Assembly: GCF_002979415.1 (NCBI RefSeq)
Contig: NZ_PCOT01000013.1
Span: 1-64,000 of the forward strand
Length of the DNA stretch: 64,000 nt
Origin: Microbacterium sp. MYb72
GTDB taxonomy: Bacteria; Actinomycetota; Actinomycetes; Actinomycetales; Microbacteriaceae
Direction: 5' to 3'
Shown: piece after piece, positions 1 to 8,610 of the stretch
Position numbering within the stretch: the first letter of the stretch is position 1
Layout of the letters: each line of letters begins with the position of its first letter
Program-made: the position numbers and the translations under genes
Notes under the pieces: model-generated
Seen by the model: only the letters and a program-made list of their open reading frames with translations
Database searches by the model: none
What the model was told of the DNA's origin: nothing

Positions 1-37
1 CGGATCAGCACGACCGGGGCCGGGGGAGGAGGCGAGC

Positions 38-1852
38 TTACTCGCCGTCCTCCGACTTCTTGCGAGGCTTCTTCACCGGTTCGGTGGCGATCACCGTGCT
101 CGGCGTGTTCGGAGTCTCGTCGATGTGGGTCTCGTCGGCCGGGGCGAGCGGGGCATCCGGGAATCCGGCACGCTCATGAGCGCCCTGGATCTCGGCGGCC
201 TCGGTCTCATCGGTGTGAGCCGTGACGTGGTGCTGGTGAGCATCGGCCTCGTCGATCTGAGCCTGCGTGAGCGGAGCCAGACGGTCCTCGAAGAACCAAC
301 GCGACATGGAGGAGCGCAGGTTCTGCGTCCACGGGATGCGGCCCTTGTCGTTCGGTCGCACGACGAGGGGCTCGTAGCCGTCGATGTCGATGAGCTTCCA
401 CCGGTCGTACGTGTCGACCGGCTGGTGCACCTCGATGAACTCGCCGCCGGGGAGGCGGACGATGCGTCCGGATTCGTAGCCGTGCAGGACGATCTCACGA
501 TCCTTCTTCTGCAGGGCGATCGCGATGCGCTTGGCGACGAAGTAGCCGAGCACCGGGCCCACGAAGAGCAGCGCCTGCAGGGTGTGGATGACACCCTCCA
601 TGGTGAGCATGAAGTGGGTCGCGATGAGGTCGGAGGACGCCGCAGCCCACAGGACCGCGTAGAAGATGACACCGGCCACGCCGATACCCGTGCGGGTCGC
701 CGCGTTGCGGGGGCGCTGAGCGATGTGGTGCTCGCGCTTGTCGCCCGTGACCCAGGCCTCGATGAACGGGTAGATCGCCACGAGCACGATGAACAGTCCG
801 AGGACGATCACCGGAAGCAGGATGCCGAACGACCAGGTGCGGTCGAGGAACACGACGTCGAGGTTCGACGGCGCCAGACGCAGCGCACCATCCGCGAAGC
901 CGATGTACCAGTCAGGCTGGGTTCCGGCCGACACGGGGGACGGGTCGTACGGGCCGTAGTTCCAGATCGGGTTGATCTGGAAGAAGGTCGCGATCAGCAC
1001 GATGGTGCCGAACACGATGAACAGGTAGCCGCCCATCTTCGACATGTACACCGGCATCATCGGGTAGCCGACGACGTTCTCGTTCGTGCGGCCGGGGCCG
1101 GCGAACTGGGTGTGCTTGTTGACGATCATCAGCATCAGGTGCACGACGATCAGACCGATCACCAGGAGCGGCAGCAGCAGGATGTGCAGCGTGTACAGGC
1201 GGCCGACGATCGCGGTCCCCGGGAACTCCCCGCCGAAGAGCAGGAAGGAGATCCAAGTGCCCACGAGCGGGAAGCCCTTGATCATGCCGTCGATGATGCG
1301 GAGGCCGTTGCCCGAGAGCAGGTCGTCGGGAAGCGAGTAGCCGGTGAAGCCCTCTGCCATCGCGAGGACGAACAGCACGAAGCCGATCACCCAGTTGAGC
1401 TCGCGAGGCTTGCGGAACGCGCCGGTGAAGAACACGCGAAGCATGTGCACGCCGATGCCCGCTACGAACACGAGGGCCGCCCAGTGGTGGATCTGGCGGA
1501 CCAGCAGGCCACCGCGCAGGTCGAAGGAGATGTGCAGCGACGACTCGAGGGCCGCCGACATCTCGATGCCGCGCATCGGCGCATAGGCGCCCGTGTAGTG
1601 CGTGGGCACCATGGAGGCCTCGAAGAAGAACGTCAGGAAGGTTCCGGAGAGGAACACCGCGACGAAGCTCCACAGGGCGATCTCGCCGAGCATGAACGAC
1701 CAGTGGTCGGGGAAGATCTTACGTCCGAGCTCCTTGACGAAGCCGGAGAGGCTGGTGCGCTCGTCGATGTAGTTCGACGCGGCACCGACGAAGCGGCCGC
1801 CGAGGGGCGCCTTGGTGTCCTTCTCGTCCTTGGACAGCGTTGCGGTGCTCAA
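38..1852 (-). CDS. qcrB: Cytochrome bc1 complex cytochrome b subunit
   Basis: Membrane subunit of the actinobacterial complex III; it oxidises menaquinol and feeds electrons to the Rieske protein and the dihaem cytochrome c. The 604-residue protein has paired histidines in two membrane helices (HHWAALVF...HMLRVF and HILLLP...VVHLML) as b-haem ligands, and the quinol-oxidation motif appears as PDWY (in QPDWYIG), the actinobacterial variant of PEWY. It is much longer than mitochondrial cytochrome b because of a hydrophilic C-terminal extension of roughly 170 residues, rich in Asp, Glu and His, typical of actinobacteria. The ATG overlaps the qcrA stop (ATGA). It is the last gene of the ctaE-qcrC-qcrA-qcrB operon inside this window. 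Confidence 0.97.
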   Translation of the reverse strand: MSTATLSKDEKDTKAPLGGRFVGAASNYIDERTSLSGFVKELGRKIFPDHWSFMLGEIALWSFVAVFLSGTFLTFFFEASMVPTHYTGAYAPMRGIEMSAALESSLHISFDLRGGLLVRQIHHWAALVFVAGIGVHMLRVFFTGAFRKPRELNWVIGFVLFVLAMAEGFTGYSLPDDLLSGNGLRIIDGMIKGFPLVGTWISFLLFGGEFPGTAIVGRLYTLHILLLPLLVIGLIVVHLMLMIVNKHTQFAGPGRTNENVVGYPMMPVYMSKMGGYLFIVFGTIVLIATFFQINPIWNYGPYDPSPVSAGTQPDWYIGFADGALRLAPSNLDVVFLDRTWSFGILLPVIVLGLFIVLVAIYPFIEAWVTGDKREHHIAQRPRNAATRTGIGVAGVIFYAVLWAAASSDLIATHFMLTMEGVIHTLQALLFVGPVLGYFVAKRIAIALQKKDREIVLHGYESGRIVRLPGGEFIEVHQPVDTYDRWKLIDIDGYEPLVVRPNDKGRIPWTQNLRSSMSRWFFEDRLAPLTQAQIDEADAHQHHVTAHTDETEAAEIQGAHERAGFPDAPLAPADETHIDETPNTPSTVIATEPVKKPRKKSEDGE

Positions 1853-2925
1853 TGGCGCTCCCAGAAGCTCGGGCCGACGGGTTCGTGGAAGTCACTGCGT
1901 GCGACGAGGTAGCCCTCGTCGTCGACGGTGATGGGCAGCTGAGGCAGCGGACGTGCGGCCGGGCCGAAGATGACCTTGGCGTGATCCGTCACATCGAACT
2001 GCGACTGGTGGCAGGGGCAGAGCAGGTGGTGCGTCTGCTGCTCGTAGAGGGCGACGGGGCAGCCGACGTGGGTGCACACCTTCGAGTACGCGACGATGCC
2101 GTCGTAGGACCAGTCCTTGCGGTCATCGGCCTCGATCAGCTGCTCCGGGCGGAGGCGCATCATCAGGACGATGGCCTTGGCCTTCTCCTCGAGGTAGCCG
2201 TCGTGGTGGCTGAGCTCGGCCAGGTCCTCCGGGATGACGTGGAACGCCGAGCCGAGGGTGACGTCCGCCGCGCGGATCGGAGTGCCGTCGGGATCGCGCA
2301 CGAGACGCATGCCCTTGTCCCACATGGTCTGCTTGAGCAGGGCCACGGGATCGCCCGCCTCGGGGTCGTCGGGCGTGGAGTGCGGTGCGAGACCGCGGAA
2401 CAGCGTGACACCGGGGATGATCGACGCGACGATCGCTGCGAACAGCGAGTTGCGGATCATCGTGCGGCGGCCGAAGCCGGACTCCTCGTTGGCGTCGGCG
2501 AACGCCTTGACGGCGGCCTCGCGCGTCGAGTCCTTGCCCCGGGTGGGGTGGCGGTACTCGATGTGCTCCTTGTCGCTCATCAGCGCCTTCGACCAGTGGA
2601 TCGCTCCGAGGCCGAGGGCGAGCAGCGCGAGAGCGATGCCCAGACCGATGAAGAGGTTGTTCTGGCGGATGTCGATCAGCGCGCCGCTCTCGATCGGGAA
2701 CAGCATGTAGGCGGCGACCGCCCAGATGCTGCCCGCGAGGGAGAGGTAGAACAGGGTGTAGACCGTGCGCACTGCAGCCTTCTCGGCGCGCGGGTCCTTG
2801 TCGGTCATCCGCTCGCGGTGCGGCGGCAGCCCCGGGTTCTCCACGGGGTCGCTGACTGCGACGCCCAGCCCCGGAGAGGGCTGGTAGGCCCTGTCAAGAG
2901 CCTGCGAGTCGTCGTCGTGTGCCAT
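1849..2925 (-). CDS. qcrA: Cytochrome bc1 complex Rieske iron-sulfur subunit
   Basis: Rieske 2Fe-2S protein that takes one electron from menaquinol in the bc1 complex. At 358 residues it is the large actinobacterial type, with a cytosolic N-terminus and three hydrophobic segments in the first half (about residues 65-190) instead of the single anchor of mitochondrial homologues. The cluster-binding motifs CTHVGC and CPCHQSQF are intact near the C-terminus (two Cys and two His ligands plus the disulfide cysteines). It overlaps qcrB by 4 nt and lies 36 nt downstream of qcrC, so co-translation with qcrB is likely. Confidence 0.97.
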   Translation of the reverse strand: MAHDDDSQALDRAYQPSPGLGVAVSDPVENPGLPPHRERMTDKDPRAEKAAVRTVYTLFYLSLAGSIWAVAAYMLFPIESGALIDIRQNNLFIGLGIALALLALGLGAIHWSKALMSDKEHIEYRHPTRGKDSTREAAVKAFADANEESGFGRRTMIRNSLFAAIVASIIPGVTLFRGLAPHSTPDDPEAGDPVALLKQTMWDKGMRLVRDPDGTPIRAADVTLGSAFHVIPEDLAELSHHDGYLEEKAKAIVLMMRLRPEQLIEADDRKDWSYDGIVAYSKVCTHVGCPVALYEQQTHHLLCPCHQSQFDVTDHAKVIFGPAARPLPQLPITVDDEGYLVARSDFHEPVGPSFWERH

Positions 2926-2961
2926 GGTGCTCCTCGTACGTTCCTCTTCGATGATTAAGCG

Positions 2962-3765
2962 TCAGTTGGACTTCGCCGTGATCCACACGGTGATGGCGAC
3001 GAGAGCGCCGATGCCGAAGATCCAGACGAACAGGCCCTCGGACACGGGGCCGAGAGACCCGAGCGTCGCGCCACCGACCTGCACGGACTGCTGCTGGAAG
3101 AGCAGCGCGGAGATGATGTCGCGCTTGTCCTCGTCCGAGAGGTTCATGTTGCCGAAGACCGGCATGTTCTGGGGTCCGGTGACCATGGCCGCGTACATGT
3201 GCAGCGCGCTGGTCTCGGTGAGCGCGGGGGCGTACTTGCCCTCGGTGAGCGCTCCACCGGCCGCGGCGACGTTGTGGCACATCGCGCAGTTGACACGGAA
3301 CAGCTCGGCGCCGTGCGCGACGTCTCCCTTGCCGTCGAGGATGCGGTCCTCGGGGAAGGTGGGGCCGGGGGCCTCGGACTGGATGAAGGACGAGATCGCG
3401 AGGATCTGGTCCTCCGTGAACTGCGGCTTCTTCTGCGGGGCCTGCGGTCCCTGCATCTGCAGCGGCATGCGTCCGGTCGAGAGCTGGAACTCAGCGGCCA
3501 ACTCGCCCACGCCGTACAGGCTCGGCCCGTTGGCGGTGCCCTGCATGTCGAGGCCGTGGCAGGTCGCGCAGTTGGCCTGGAACAGCTTCTCGCCGTCTTC
3601 GACGGTCAGCGTGGTGGACGCGGAAGCCTTGGTGTCGGTCGCAGCGAACGCCGCCGACGCTCCGGCGTACACGGCGCCGGTGATCATGAGGCCTGCTCCG
3701 ATGAGGGCCGCGGCAGCCAGGGGACTGCGACGACCGTTCGAACGGCGCTTCTTCTCTCGTGCCAT
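2962..3765 (-). CDS. qcrC: Dihaem cytochrome c subunit of bc1 complex
   Basis: 267-residue membrane-anchored cytochrome c that carries electrons from the Rieske centre to the CuA site of the aa3 oxidase; Gram-positive actinobacteria use this dihaem subunit instead of a soluble cytochrome c. Two CXXCH haem-binding motifs are visible, CATCH and CAMCH, each in its own c-type domain. There is a positively charged start (MAREKKRRS), an N-terminal hydrophobic segment, and a C-terminal anchor near GLFVWIFGIGALVAITVW. The open frame extends further upstream but there it runs antisense to nothing and inside ctaE in another frame; the chosen ATG gives the family start and has GGAG upstream. Confidence 0.96.
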   Translation of the reverse strand: MAREKKRRSNGRRSPLAAAALIGAGLMITGAVYAGASAAFAATDTKASASTTLTVEDGEKLFQANCATCHGLDMQGTANGPSLYGVGELAAEFQLSTGRMPLQMQGPQAPQKKPQFTEDQILAISSFIQSEAPGPTFPEDRILDGKGDVAHGAELFRVNCAMCHNVAAAGGALTEGKYAPALTETSALHMYAAMVTGPQNMPVFGNMNLSDEDKRDIISALLFQQQSVQVGGATLGSLGPVSEGLFVWIFGIGALVAITVWITAKSN

Positions 3766-3785
3766 CTCGGGGATCAGCTCCGCTC

Positions 3786-4439
3786 TTATTTCAGGAAGTA
3801 GATAACGATGAACAGCACGATCCAGACGACGTCGACGAAGTGCCAGTAGTAGGACACCACGATCGAGGAGGTCGCCTCCTTGTGCCGGAAGTTCTTCACC
3901 GCGTACGCGCGGCCGATGACGAGGAGGAACGCGATCAGGCCACCGGTGACGTGCAGGGCGTGGAAGCCGGTCGTCAGGTAGAAGGCCGAGGCGTAGGAGT
4001 CGGCGCTGATGGGCATGCCCTCTGCGACGAGCTGCGCGTACTCCCAGACCTGGCCGGACACGAAGATCGCGCCGAGGGCGAAGGTGAGGAAGAACCACTC
4101 GACCATGCCCCAGCCGAACAGGCGGCGGCGGCCGGCCGCGTTCTTCTTGCCCTTGGCGAGGCGGTACGGCTGCAGGTCCTCCGCAGCGAACACACCCATC
4201 TGGCAGGTGAACGAGGAGAACACCAGGATGAGGGTGTTCACGAGTGCGTACGGGACGTTCAGCAGCTCGGTGCGCGCCGCCCACAGTTCGGGGGAGGTGC
4301 TGCGAAGGGTGAAGTAGATCGCGAAGAGTCCCGCGAAGAACATCACCTCACTGCCGAGCCACACAATGGTTCCGACAGCTACCGGGTTGGGCCGCTTGAT
4401 CGTTCTCGCCGCCGGGGCATACGTCGCTGAGGTCGTCAC
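3786..4439 (-). CDS. ctaE: Cytochrome c oxidase subunit III
   Basis: Subunit III of the aa3-type haem-copper oxidase (complex IV), a multi-helix membrane protein of about 217 residues that stabilises the proton-pumping subunit I. Family features include the opening [25 protein letters not shown], split here by helices, and the ending [17 protein letters not shown]. In actinobacteria it is typically cotranscribed with qcrCAB, as here (21 nt before qcrC on the minus strand). Start choice: an ATG at 4442 is followed at once by GTG at 4439. A CATAAT -10 box lies exactly 6 nt before the GTG, matching the leaderless pattern of other genes here, so I place the start at 4439; the ATG remains possible. 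Confidence 0.93.
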   Translation of the reverse strand: MTTSATYAPAARTIKRPNPVAVGTIVWLGSEVMFFAGLFAIYFTLRSTSPELWAARTELLNVPYALVNTLILVFSSFTCQMGVFAAEDLQPYRLAKGKKNAAGRRRLFGWGMVEWFFLTFALGAIFVSGQVWEYAQLVAEGMPISADSYASAFYLTTGFHALHVTGGLIAFLLVIGRAYAVKNFRHKEATSSIVVSYYWHFVDVVWIVLFIVIYFLK

Positions 4440-4445
4440 CATTCC

Positions 4446-4451
4446 ATTATG
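4446..4451 (-). promoter_or_regulatory. -10 box of ctaE-qcrCAB promoter
   Basis: CATAAT read on the minus strand, 6 nt before the GTG at 4439 and 3 nt before the ATG at 4442. The distance predicts transcription starting at the GTG, that is a leaderless mRNA. The -35 region is not well conserved. Assignment is by pattern only. Confidence 0.5.
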
Positions 4452-4559
4452 GCCGATCCGCGAGCGTGATTCTTGCACCGGGGACCGTCGTTTTGCCGTC
4501 CGCAGACTTAGGGGACCCTAAGAAAACACTGCGAATCCTCGGTGAATCCGCGGGAAACA

Positions 4560-4580
4560 GCGGATGCCGTCGGCATCCGC
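4560..4580. repeat. Perfect inverted repeat in ctaE/trpD intergenic region
   Basis: A 9-bp perfect inverted repeat, GCGGATGCC-GTC-GGCATCCGC, lies in the 190-bp gap between the divergent ctaE and trpD. It could be a regulator site, but the arms are also the most frequent heptamer of this genome (GGATGCC), so it may be a chance or genome-wide element. Confidence 0.5.
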
Positions 4581-4618
4581 GATCGTCTCGAACCGCATGC
4601 ACGTTTTCCCGACGCCGA

Positions 4619-4624
4619 TAGGAT
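4619..4624 (+). promoter_or_regulatory. -10 box of trpD, leaderless
   Basis: TAGGAT ends 7 nt before the trpD ATG at 4632, so transcription should begin at or next to the A of the start codon. There is no Shine-Dalgarno sequence between them, consistent with leaderless translation. Confidence 0.55.
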
Positions 4625-4631
4625 CGCACAC

Positions 4632-5696
4632 ATGGCTGAATCCCTGACCTGGTCCGATGTGCTCACCACTCTTCTGGAGCGTCGCGATCTCAGCGTCTGG
4701 GAGTCGACCTGGGCGATGCGGCAGATCATGCGGGGCGACGTGACCCAGGCGCAGCTCGCCGGCTTCCTCGTCGCCCTCCGTGCGAAGGGCGAGACGATCG
4801 ACGAGATCGTCGGCTTCCGTGATGCCATCCTCGAAGCAGCCGTGCCGCTGCCCGTGTCGCCGAACGTCCTCGACATCGTGGGGACCGGCGGCGACCGCGT
4901 CGGAACCGTGAACGTCTCCACGACCGCGGCGATCATCATCGGTGCGACCGGCATCCCGGTCGTGAAGCACGGGAACAGAGCCGCAAGCTCGGCCTCGGGC
5001 TCCTCGGACGTCCTGGGGGCACTGGGGCTGGAGCTGTCGCTCGACCCCGCCGCCGTTGCATCGATCCTCGATCGCACGGGCATCACGTTCGCGTGGGCCG
5101 GGGCGTTCCACCCCGGCTTCAAGCACGCGGGACCCGTGCGCGCCGAGCTCGGCGTGCCGACCGTGTTCAACATGCTCGGACCCCTCTGCAACCCTGCGCG
5201 TGCCGAAGCCAACGCGGTCGGAGTCGCCCAGATGGAGCGCGTCCCTCTCATCACCGGTGTGTTCCGCACGCGGGGCGCCACTGCGCTGGTCTTCCGCGGC
5301 GACGACGGGCTCGACGAGCTCACGACCACCGGACACAGCCGGATCTGGGAGGTCACCCGCGGCGACATCCACGAGCACGACCTCGACCCGCGCGATCTCG
5401 GCATCCCGATCGCCGAGCTCGCCGACCTCATCGGCGGATCCCCCGAACACAACGCGGACGTCCTGCGCCGCACGCTCTCGGGCGAGAAGGGCGCTGTGCG
5501 CGACATCGTCCTGCTCAACGCCGCAGCCGGCATCGTAGCCTTCGAACTGTCGCAGGACGCCGGACAGGTGCAGCGCCCGATCCTCGAGCGGCTCCGCGAG
5601 GGCTACGAGCGCGCGGAGGCCGCCATCGACGACGGGCGGGCCGCAGCCAAGCTCGACCAGTGGATCGGCGTGAGCCGGGAGCTGGCTTCGGCCTGA
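4632..5696 (+). CDS. trpD: Anthranilate phosphoribosyltransferase
   Basis: Second committed step of tryptophan synthesis: transfers phosphoribose from PRPP to anthranilate. The 354-residue protein has the PRPP-binding signatures GTGGDRVGTVNVSTT and KHGNRAASSASGSSD, and an N-terminal helical dimer region, all typical of the family. It stands alone, away from other trp genes, next to the respiratory cluster; this neighbourhood is common in actinobacteria. ATG at 4632 was chosen over upstream in-frame codons because it matches the family N-terminus and sits 7 nt after a TAGGAT -10 box. Confidence 0.96.
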   Translation: MAESLTWSDVLTTLLERRDLSVWESTWAMRQIMRGDVTQAQLAGFLVALRAKGETIDEIVGFRDAILEAAVPLPVSPNVLDIVGTGGDRVGTVNVSTTAAIIIGATGIPVVKHGNRAASSASGSSDVLGALGLELSLDPAAVASILDRTGITFAWAGAFHPGFKHAGPVRAELGVPTVFNMLGPLCNPARAEANAVGVAQMERVPLITGVFRTRGATALVFRGDDGLDELTTTGHSRIWEVTRGDIHEHDLDPRDLGIPIAELADLIGGSPEHNADVLRRTLSGEKGAVRDIVLLNAAAGIVAFELSQDAGQVQRPILERLREGYERAEAAIDDGRAAAKLDQWIGVSRELASA

Positions 5697-5704
5697 GGTC
5701 CGTC

Positions 5705-6691
5705 GTGGAACCGATCGCCGCGCTGCTCGAGATCGCCTCTCTGCTGGAGAGGGAGCGCGCGTCCCGCTACCGGGCGAAGGCGTTCCGTGTGGCGGCCGCG
5801 GCGCTGGAGGGCCTCCCCGATGACGTGAAGGGAGATCCCACCCGCCTTCGGGCGGTGAAGGGGATCGGCGAGTCCACCTTCGGCGTGATCAGAGAGGCGC
5901 AGTCCGGCGCGGTTCCGCGGTATCTCGTGGAGCTCAGGGGAGAGGTCGAACCGGAGATCGTCTCGACGCTCCGCCCCGCGCTTCGCGGCGACCTACACGC
6001 GCACACGGACTGGTCGGACGGGACCACGCCGATCGCGGTGATGGCGGAGGCCGCCCGCGCGCTGGGGCACGAGTACCAGGCGATCACCGATCACTCGCCT
6101 CGACTGCGCGTCGCCCGCGGGCTGACGGCCGAGCGTCTCCGGACGCAGATCCCTCTCGTGCGAGCGGAATCGCGAGAGGGCTTCACGCTCCTCGCGGGCA
6201 TCGAGGTCGACATCCTCGAGGACGGCGCGCTGGACCAGGAGGACTCCCTGCTCGGCGAGCTCGACATCGTGGTCGCCTCGGTCCACTCGAAACTGCGGAT
6301 GGAAGCGCGGCCGATGACCGCGAGGATGATCGCCGCCGTCTCGCACCCGCGGGTGAACGTGCTGGGCCACTGCACGGGGCGACTCGTGGAAGGCGAGCGC
6401 GGAACCAGACCGCCGTCCTCGTTCGACGCCGCGGCCGTCTTCGCCGCGTGCGCGGAGAACGGCGTCGCCGTCGAGATCAACTCGCGACCGGAACGACAGG
6501 ATCCCCCGGACGAGCTGATCTCGATTGCGCTGGAGGCGGGGTGTCTGTTCTCGATCGACTCCGATGCGCACGCGCCCGGTCAGCTGTCGCTGCTCGACCA
6601 CGGCGCCCTGCGTGCGGAGCGGGCAGGAGTCCCGGCGAGTCGGATCGTCACCACCTGGGGACTCGAGCGCCTGCTCGCCTGGGCCGACTGA
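5705..6691 (+). CDS. PHP-domain metal-dependent hydrolase with N-terminal HhH region
   Basis: 328 residues. The C-terminal two thirds is a PHP (polymerase and histidinol phosphatase) domain with the metal-binding opening GDLHAHTDWSDG, a TDHS motif and late DSDAHA, resembling the phosphoesterase domain of PolX. The first 80 or so residues resemble the helix-hairpin-helix 8-kDa region of family X polymerases (KGIGESTFGVIREAQSG). The polymerase palm is absent, so it is a PolX-like nuclease or phosphatase without polymerase. Start GTG at 5705 lies 8 nt after the trpD stop. Substrate is not deducible; a DNA-repair or nucleotide phosphoesterase role is inference. It ends 1 nt before the convergent exonuclease gene. 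Confidence 0.85.
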   Translation: MEPIAALLEIASLLERERASRYRAKAFRVAAAALEGLPDDVKGDPTRLRAVKGIGESTFGVIREAQSGAVPRYLVELRGEVEPEIVSTLRPALRGDLHAHTDWSDGTTPIAVMAEAARALGHEYQAITDHSPRLRVARGLTAERLRTQIPLVRAESREGFTLLAGIEVDILEDGALDQEDSLLGELDIVVASVHSKLRMEARPMTARMIAAVSHPRVNVLGHCTGRLVEGERGTRPPSSFDAAAVFAACAENGVAVEINSRPERQDPPDELISIALEAGCLFSIDSDAHAPGQLSLLDHGALRAERAGVPASRIVTTWGLERLLAWAD

Positions 6692-6692
6692 G

Positions 6693-7622
6693 TCAGCGCG
6701 ACATCGTCGCGACGGCGGCGACCGCGCGCGTCATCGACCCGCCGAGGTTCCACTTCTCCGCGACGGCGGACGCCGCATCCTCCTCCGCGGGGTCGAGCGG
6801 TCGCAGGGGATCCGTCGGCGGCTCGACGTCGAGGGATCTGGCCACCTCGACCACGGTGGGGGCGACGTCGAGGTAGGCGGACGCCGCGAGGATCTTGGCT
6901 CGGACGCCGGCGCTCATGCCTTCGCCCGCCTCAGCCGCCGCGCGGATGCCGTCGAGGTCGCCGTGCGCCTGCAGCAGCGTCGCCGCCGTCTTCTCGCCGA
7001 CTCCGGCGACACCGGGGAGGCCGTCGGAGGCGTCGCCGCGCATCGTCGCGAAGTCGGCGTACTGCGAGGGGAGGACGCCATACTTCGCCACGACGACGGC
7101 ATCGGTCACGATCTCGAGGTTGCTCATGCCGCGCGCCGTGTAGATGACGCGGACGTCCCTGCCGTCGTCGACGAGCTGGAACAGGTCGCGGTCACCGGTC
7201 ACGATGTCGACCGGGATGGCGGACTTGGTGGCGAGGGTGCCGATCACGTCGTCGGCCTCGTGCGCGGCGACGCCCACGATCGGGATGCCGAGGAGTCCGA
7301 GGGTCTCGCGGATGAGCGGGATCTGCGCCTCGAGCGGGTCGGGGACCTCTTCGACGTCGGGGCCCGCGGCCACGACCTCGACGACGCGGTGCGTCTTGTA
7401 GCTCGGGATGAGGTCGACACGCCACTGCGGGCGCCAGTCGTCGTCCCAGCAGGCGACGATGTGCGTCGGCTCGTAGAGGGTGATCAATTTCGCGATGATG
7501 TCGAGCAGGCCGCGGGCGGCGTTGATGGGGGAGCCGTCGGGGGCGGTGACCTTGTCGGGCACTCCGTAGAACGCGCGGAAGTAGAGAGAGGCGGTGTCGA
7601 GCAGCATCAGACGATCGGTCAC
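6693..7622 (-). CDS. 5'-3' exonuclease, FEN/XPG family
   Basis: 309-residue stand-alone homologue of the N-terminal 5' nuclease domain of DNA polymerase I. Acidic metal-binding residues are present in the expected order: LLDTAS near the N-terminus, ACWDDDW, HEADDVIG, TGDRDLFQLV, and the H3TH region GDASDGLPGVAGVGEKTAA that holds DNA. Many actinobacteria keep such a gene beside their polA. It probably removes RNA primers or processes flaps. The GTG at 7622 gives the family N-terminus (VTDRLMLLDTAS); an ATG at 7607 is an alternative. An AAGACT box 7 nt before the GTG hints at leaderless expression. Divergent from the lipoprotein gene. Confidence 0.92.
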   Translation of the reverse strand: MTDRLMLLDTASLYFRAFYGVPDKVTAPDGSPINAARGLLDIIAKLITLYEPTHIVACWDDDWRPQWRVDLIPSYKTHRVVEVVAAGPDVEEVPDPLEAQIPLIRETLGLLGIPIVGVAAHEADDVIGTLATKSAIPVDIVTGDRDLFQLVDDGRDVRVIYTARGMSNLEIVTDAVVVAKYGVLPSQYADFATMRGDASDGLPGVAGVGEKTAATLLQAHGDLDGIRAAAEAGEGMSAGVRAKILAASAYLDVAPTVVEVARSLDVEPPTDPLRPLDPAEEDAASAVAEKWNLGGSMTRAVAAVATMSR

Positions 7623-7692
7623 GGAGCACAGTCTTGCATGCGGTGCGGACAACGATGTGAGACGATCGCGGGCCGCTCGACACCGGATGGGT

Positions 7693-8427
7693 ATGAAGAC
7701 CTCCGCCCGTTCCCTGTCCGTCGTCGCCGCGCTCGTCCTCGCCGCATTCGTCTCGGGCTGCGCGTCGGCGCCCGGCGCTGCGCCCACGCATCAGCCGAGC
7801 ACTCCGGACGGCCAGTCGTCGAAGATCAGCCCCGAGGACGCCCCGCGCGCGGCGTGGTTGGACGCCTCCTCCTTCGTGATCGCGACGCGGGGAGACGGAT
7901 GCGCACCGGAGATCAGCGATCTCGTCACCGGGGAGCAGCGCATCGAGGTGACTCTCACCGCTCCTGCCGAGGGCGCGTGCGCCGACTCGGAGACGTCGTC
8001 GACGATCCACGGCACCTACCTCGGAGTGCCCGCCGGCCTCGACTCCTCGAAGCCGCTCACGATCGCGGTCACGCAGCACGGCGGCGAGGCTTCGCTGATC
8101 GAGCTCCCCGGGCTTCCCCAGGGGGAGATCGCGCCGGCTGACAGGACGCCGCCGCAGCTCCCCGCAGCCGCGTGGATCGGCGAGGGGGTGCTCGCGGTCC
8201 TCACCTGGGGCTCCTCGACCTGTGTTCCGGAGTCCGGTGCTGTCGAGGGGAGCGTGCTCACCCTCGACGAGCCGAAGGACGGCGTGTGCACGATGGACCT
8301 CGTGCCGCGGATCACCTTCGTGGACGCGCCGGACGTCGCTCCCGACGCCGCGCTCACGCTGGCCGGCTACACGGGGGAGGACGGCGAGCCGATCGTGCTC
8401 GCGCTCGTCCCTCGCGCAGAGAGGTAG
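7693..8427 (+). CDS. Lipoprotein with two internal repeats
   Basis: 244-residue predicted lipoprotein: basic N-terminus (MKTSARS), hydrophobic stretch and lipobox VSGC with lipidated Cys23. The mature part consists of two related units beginning near Trp55 and Trp161. In each a Trp is followed about 15 residues later by a Cys-x-Pro-Glu, then a beta-rich stretch and a second Cys, then a segment ending in an LTIAVT/LTLAGY strand. Each unit thus has a likely disulfide. I do not recognise the family. Start could also be the ATG at 7687 (MGMKTS). It is divergent from the exonuclease gene across 70 nt; nothing in the context assigns a role. Confidence 0.8.
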   Translation: MKTSARSLSVVAALVLAAFVSGCASAPGAAPTHQPSTPDGQSSKISPEDAPRAAWLDASSFVIATRGDGCAPEISDLVTGEQRIEVTLTAPAEGACADSETSSTIHGTYLGVPAGLDSSKPLTIAVTQHGGEASLIELPGLPQGEIAPADRTPPQLPAAAWIGEGVLAVLTWGSSTCVPESGAVEGSVLTLDEPKDGVCTMDLVPRITFVDAPDVAPDAALTLAGYTGEDGEPIVLALVPRAER

Positions 8428-8610
8428 CGGACCGGCATCCGTCCTCCGGGCATCCGAGATGTCTGATAGCCTGAAGTGTCACTCGTGGCGTGCCTATGCA
8501 TGCCCTCGTGACAAGGCAATCAAAATCCAACCGCTGCGAAGCATGCTGTCGGACGTGCGCGTCCGTTGCCCCGCAGCCCGAGTCTCCATTCAACAAGGAC
8601 AACCCACTAC
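8428..8610 (+). promoter_or_regulatory. rpsA promoter and long leader
   Basis: 183-nt gap upstream of rpsA. A TAGCCT -10-like box sits at 8467-8472, which would give a leader of about 130 nt, unusual beside the many leaderless genes here. The leader ends with an AAGGA Shine-Dalgarno sequence near 8594-8600 before the ATG. No convincing hairpin motif was recognised. S1 mRNA leaders are autoregulated in enterobacteria; whether that holds here is unknown. Confidence 0.4.
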
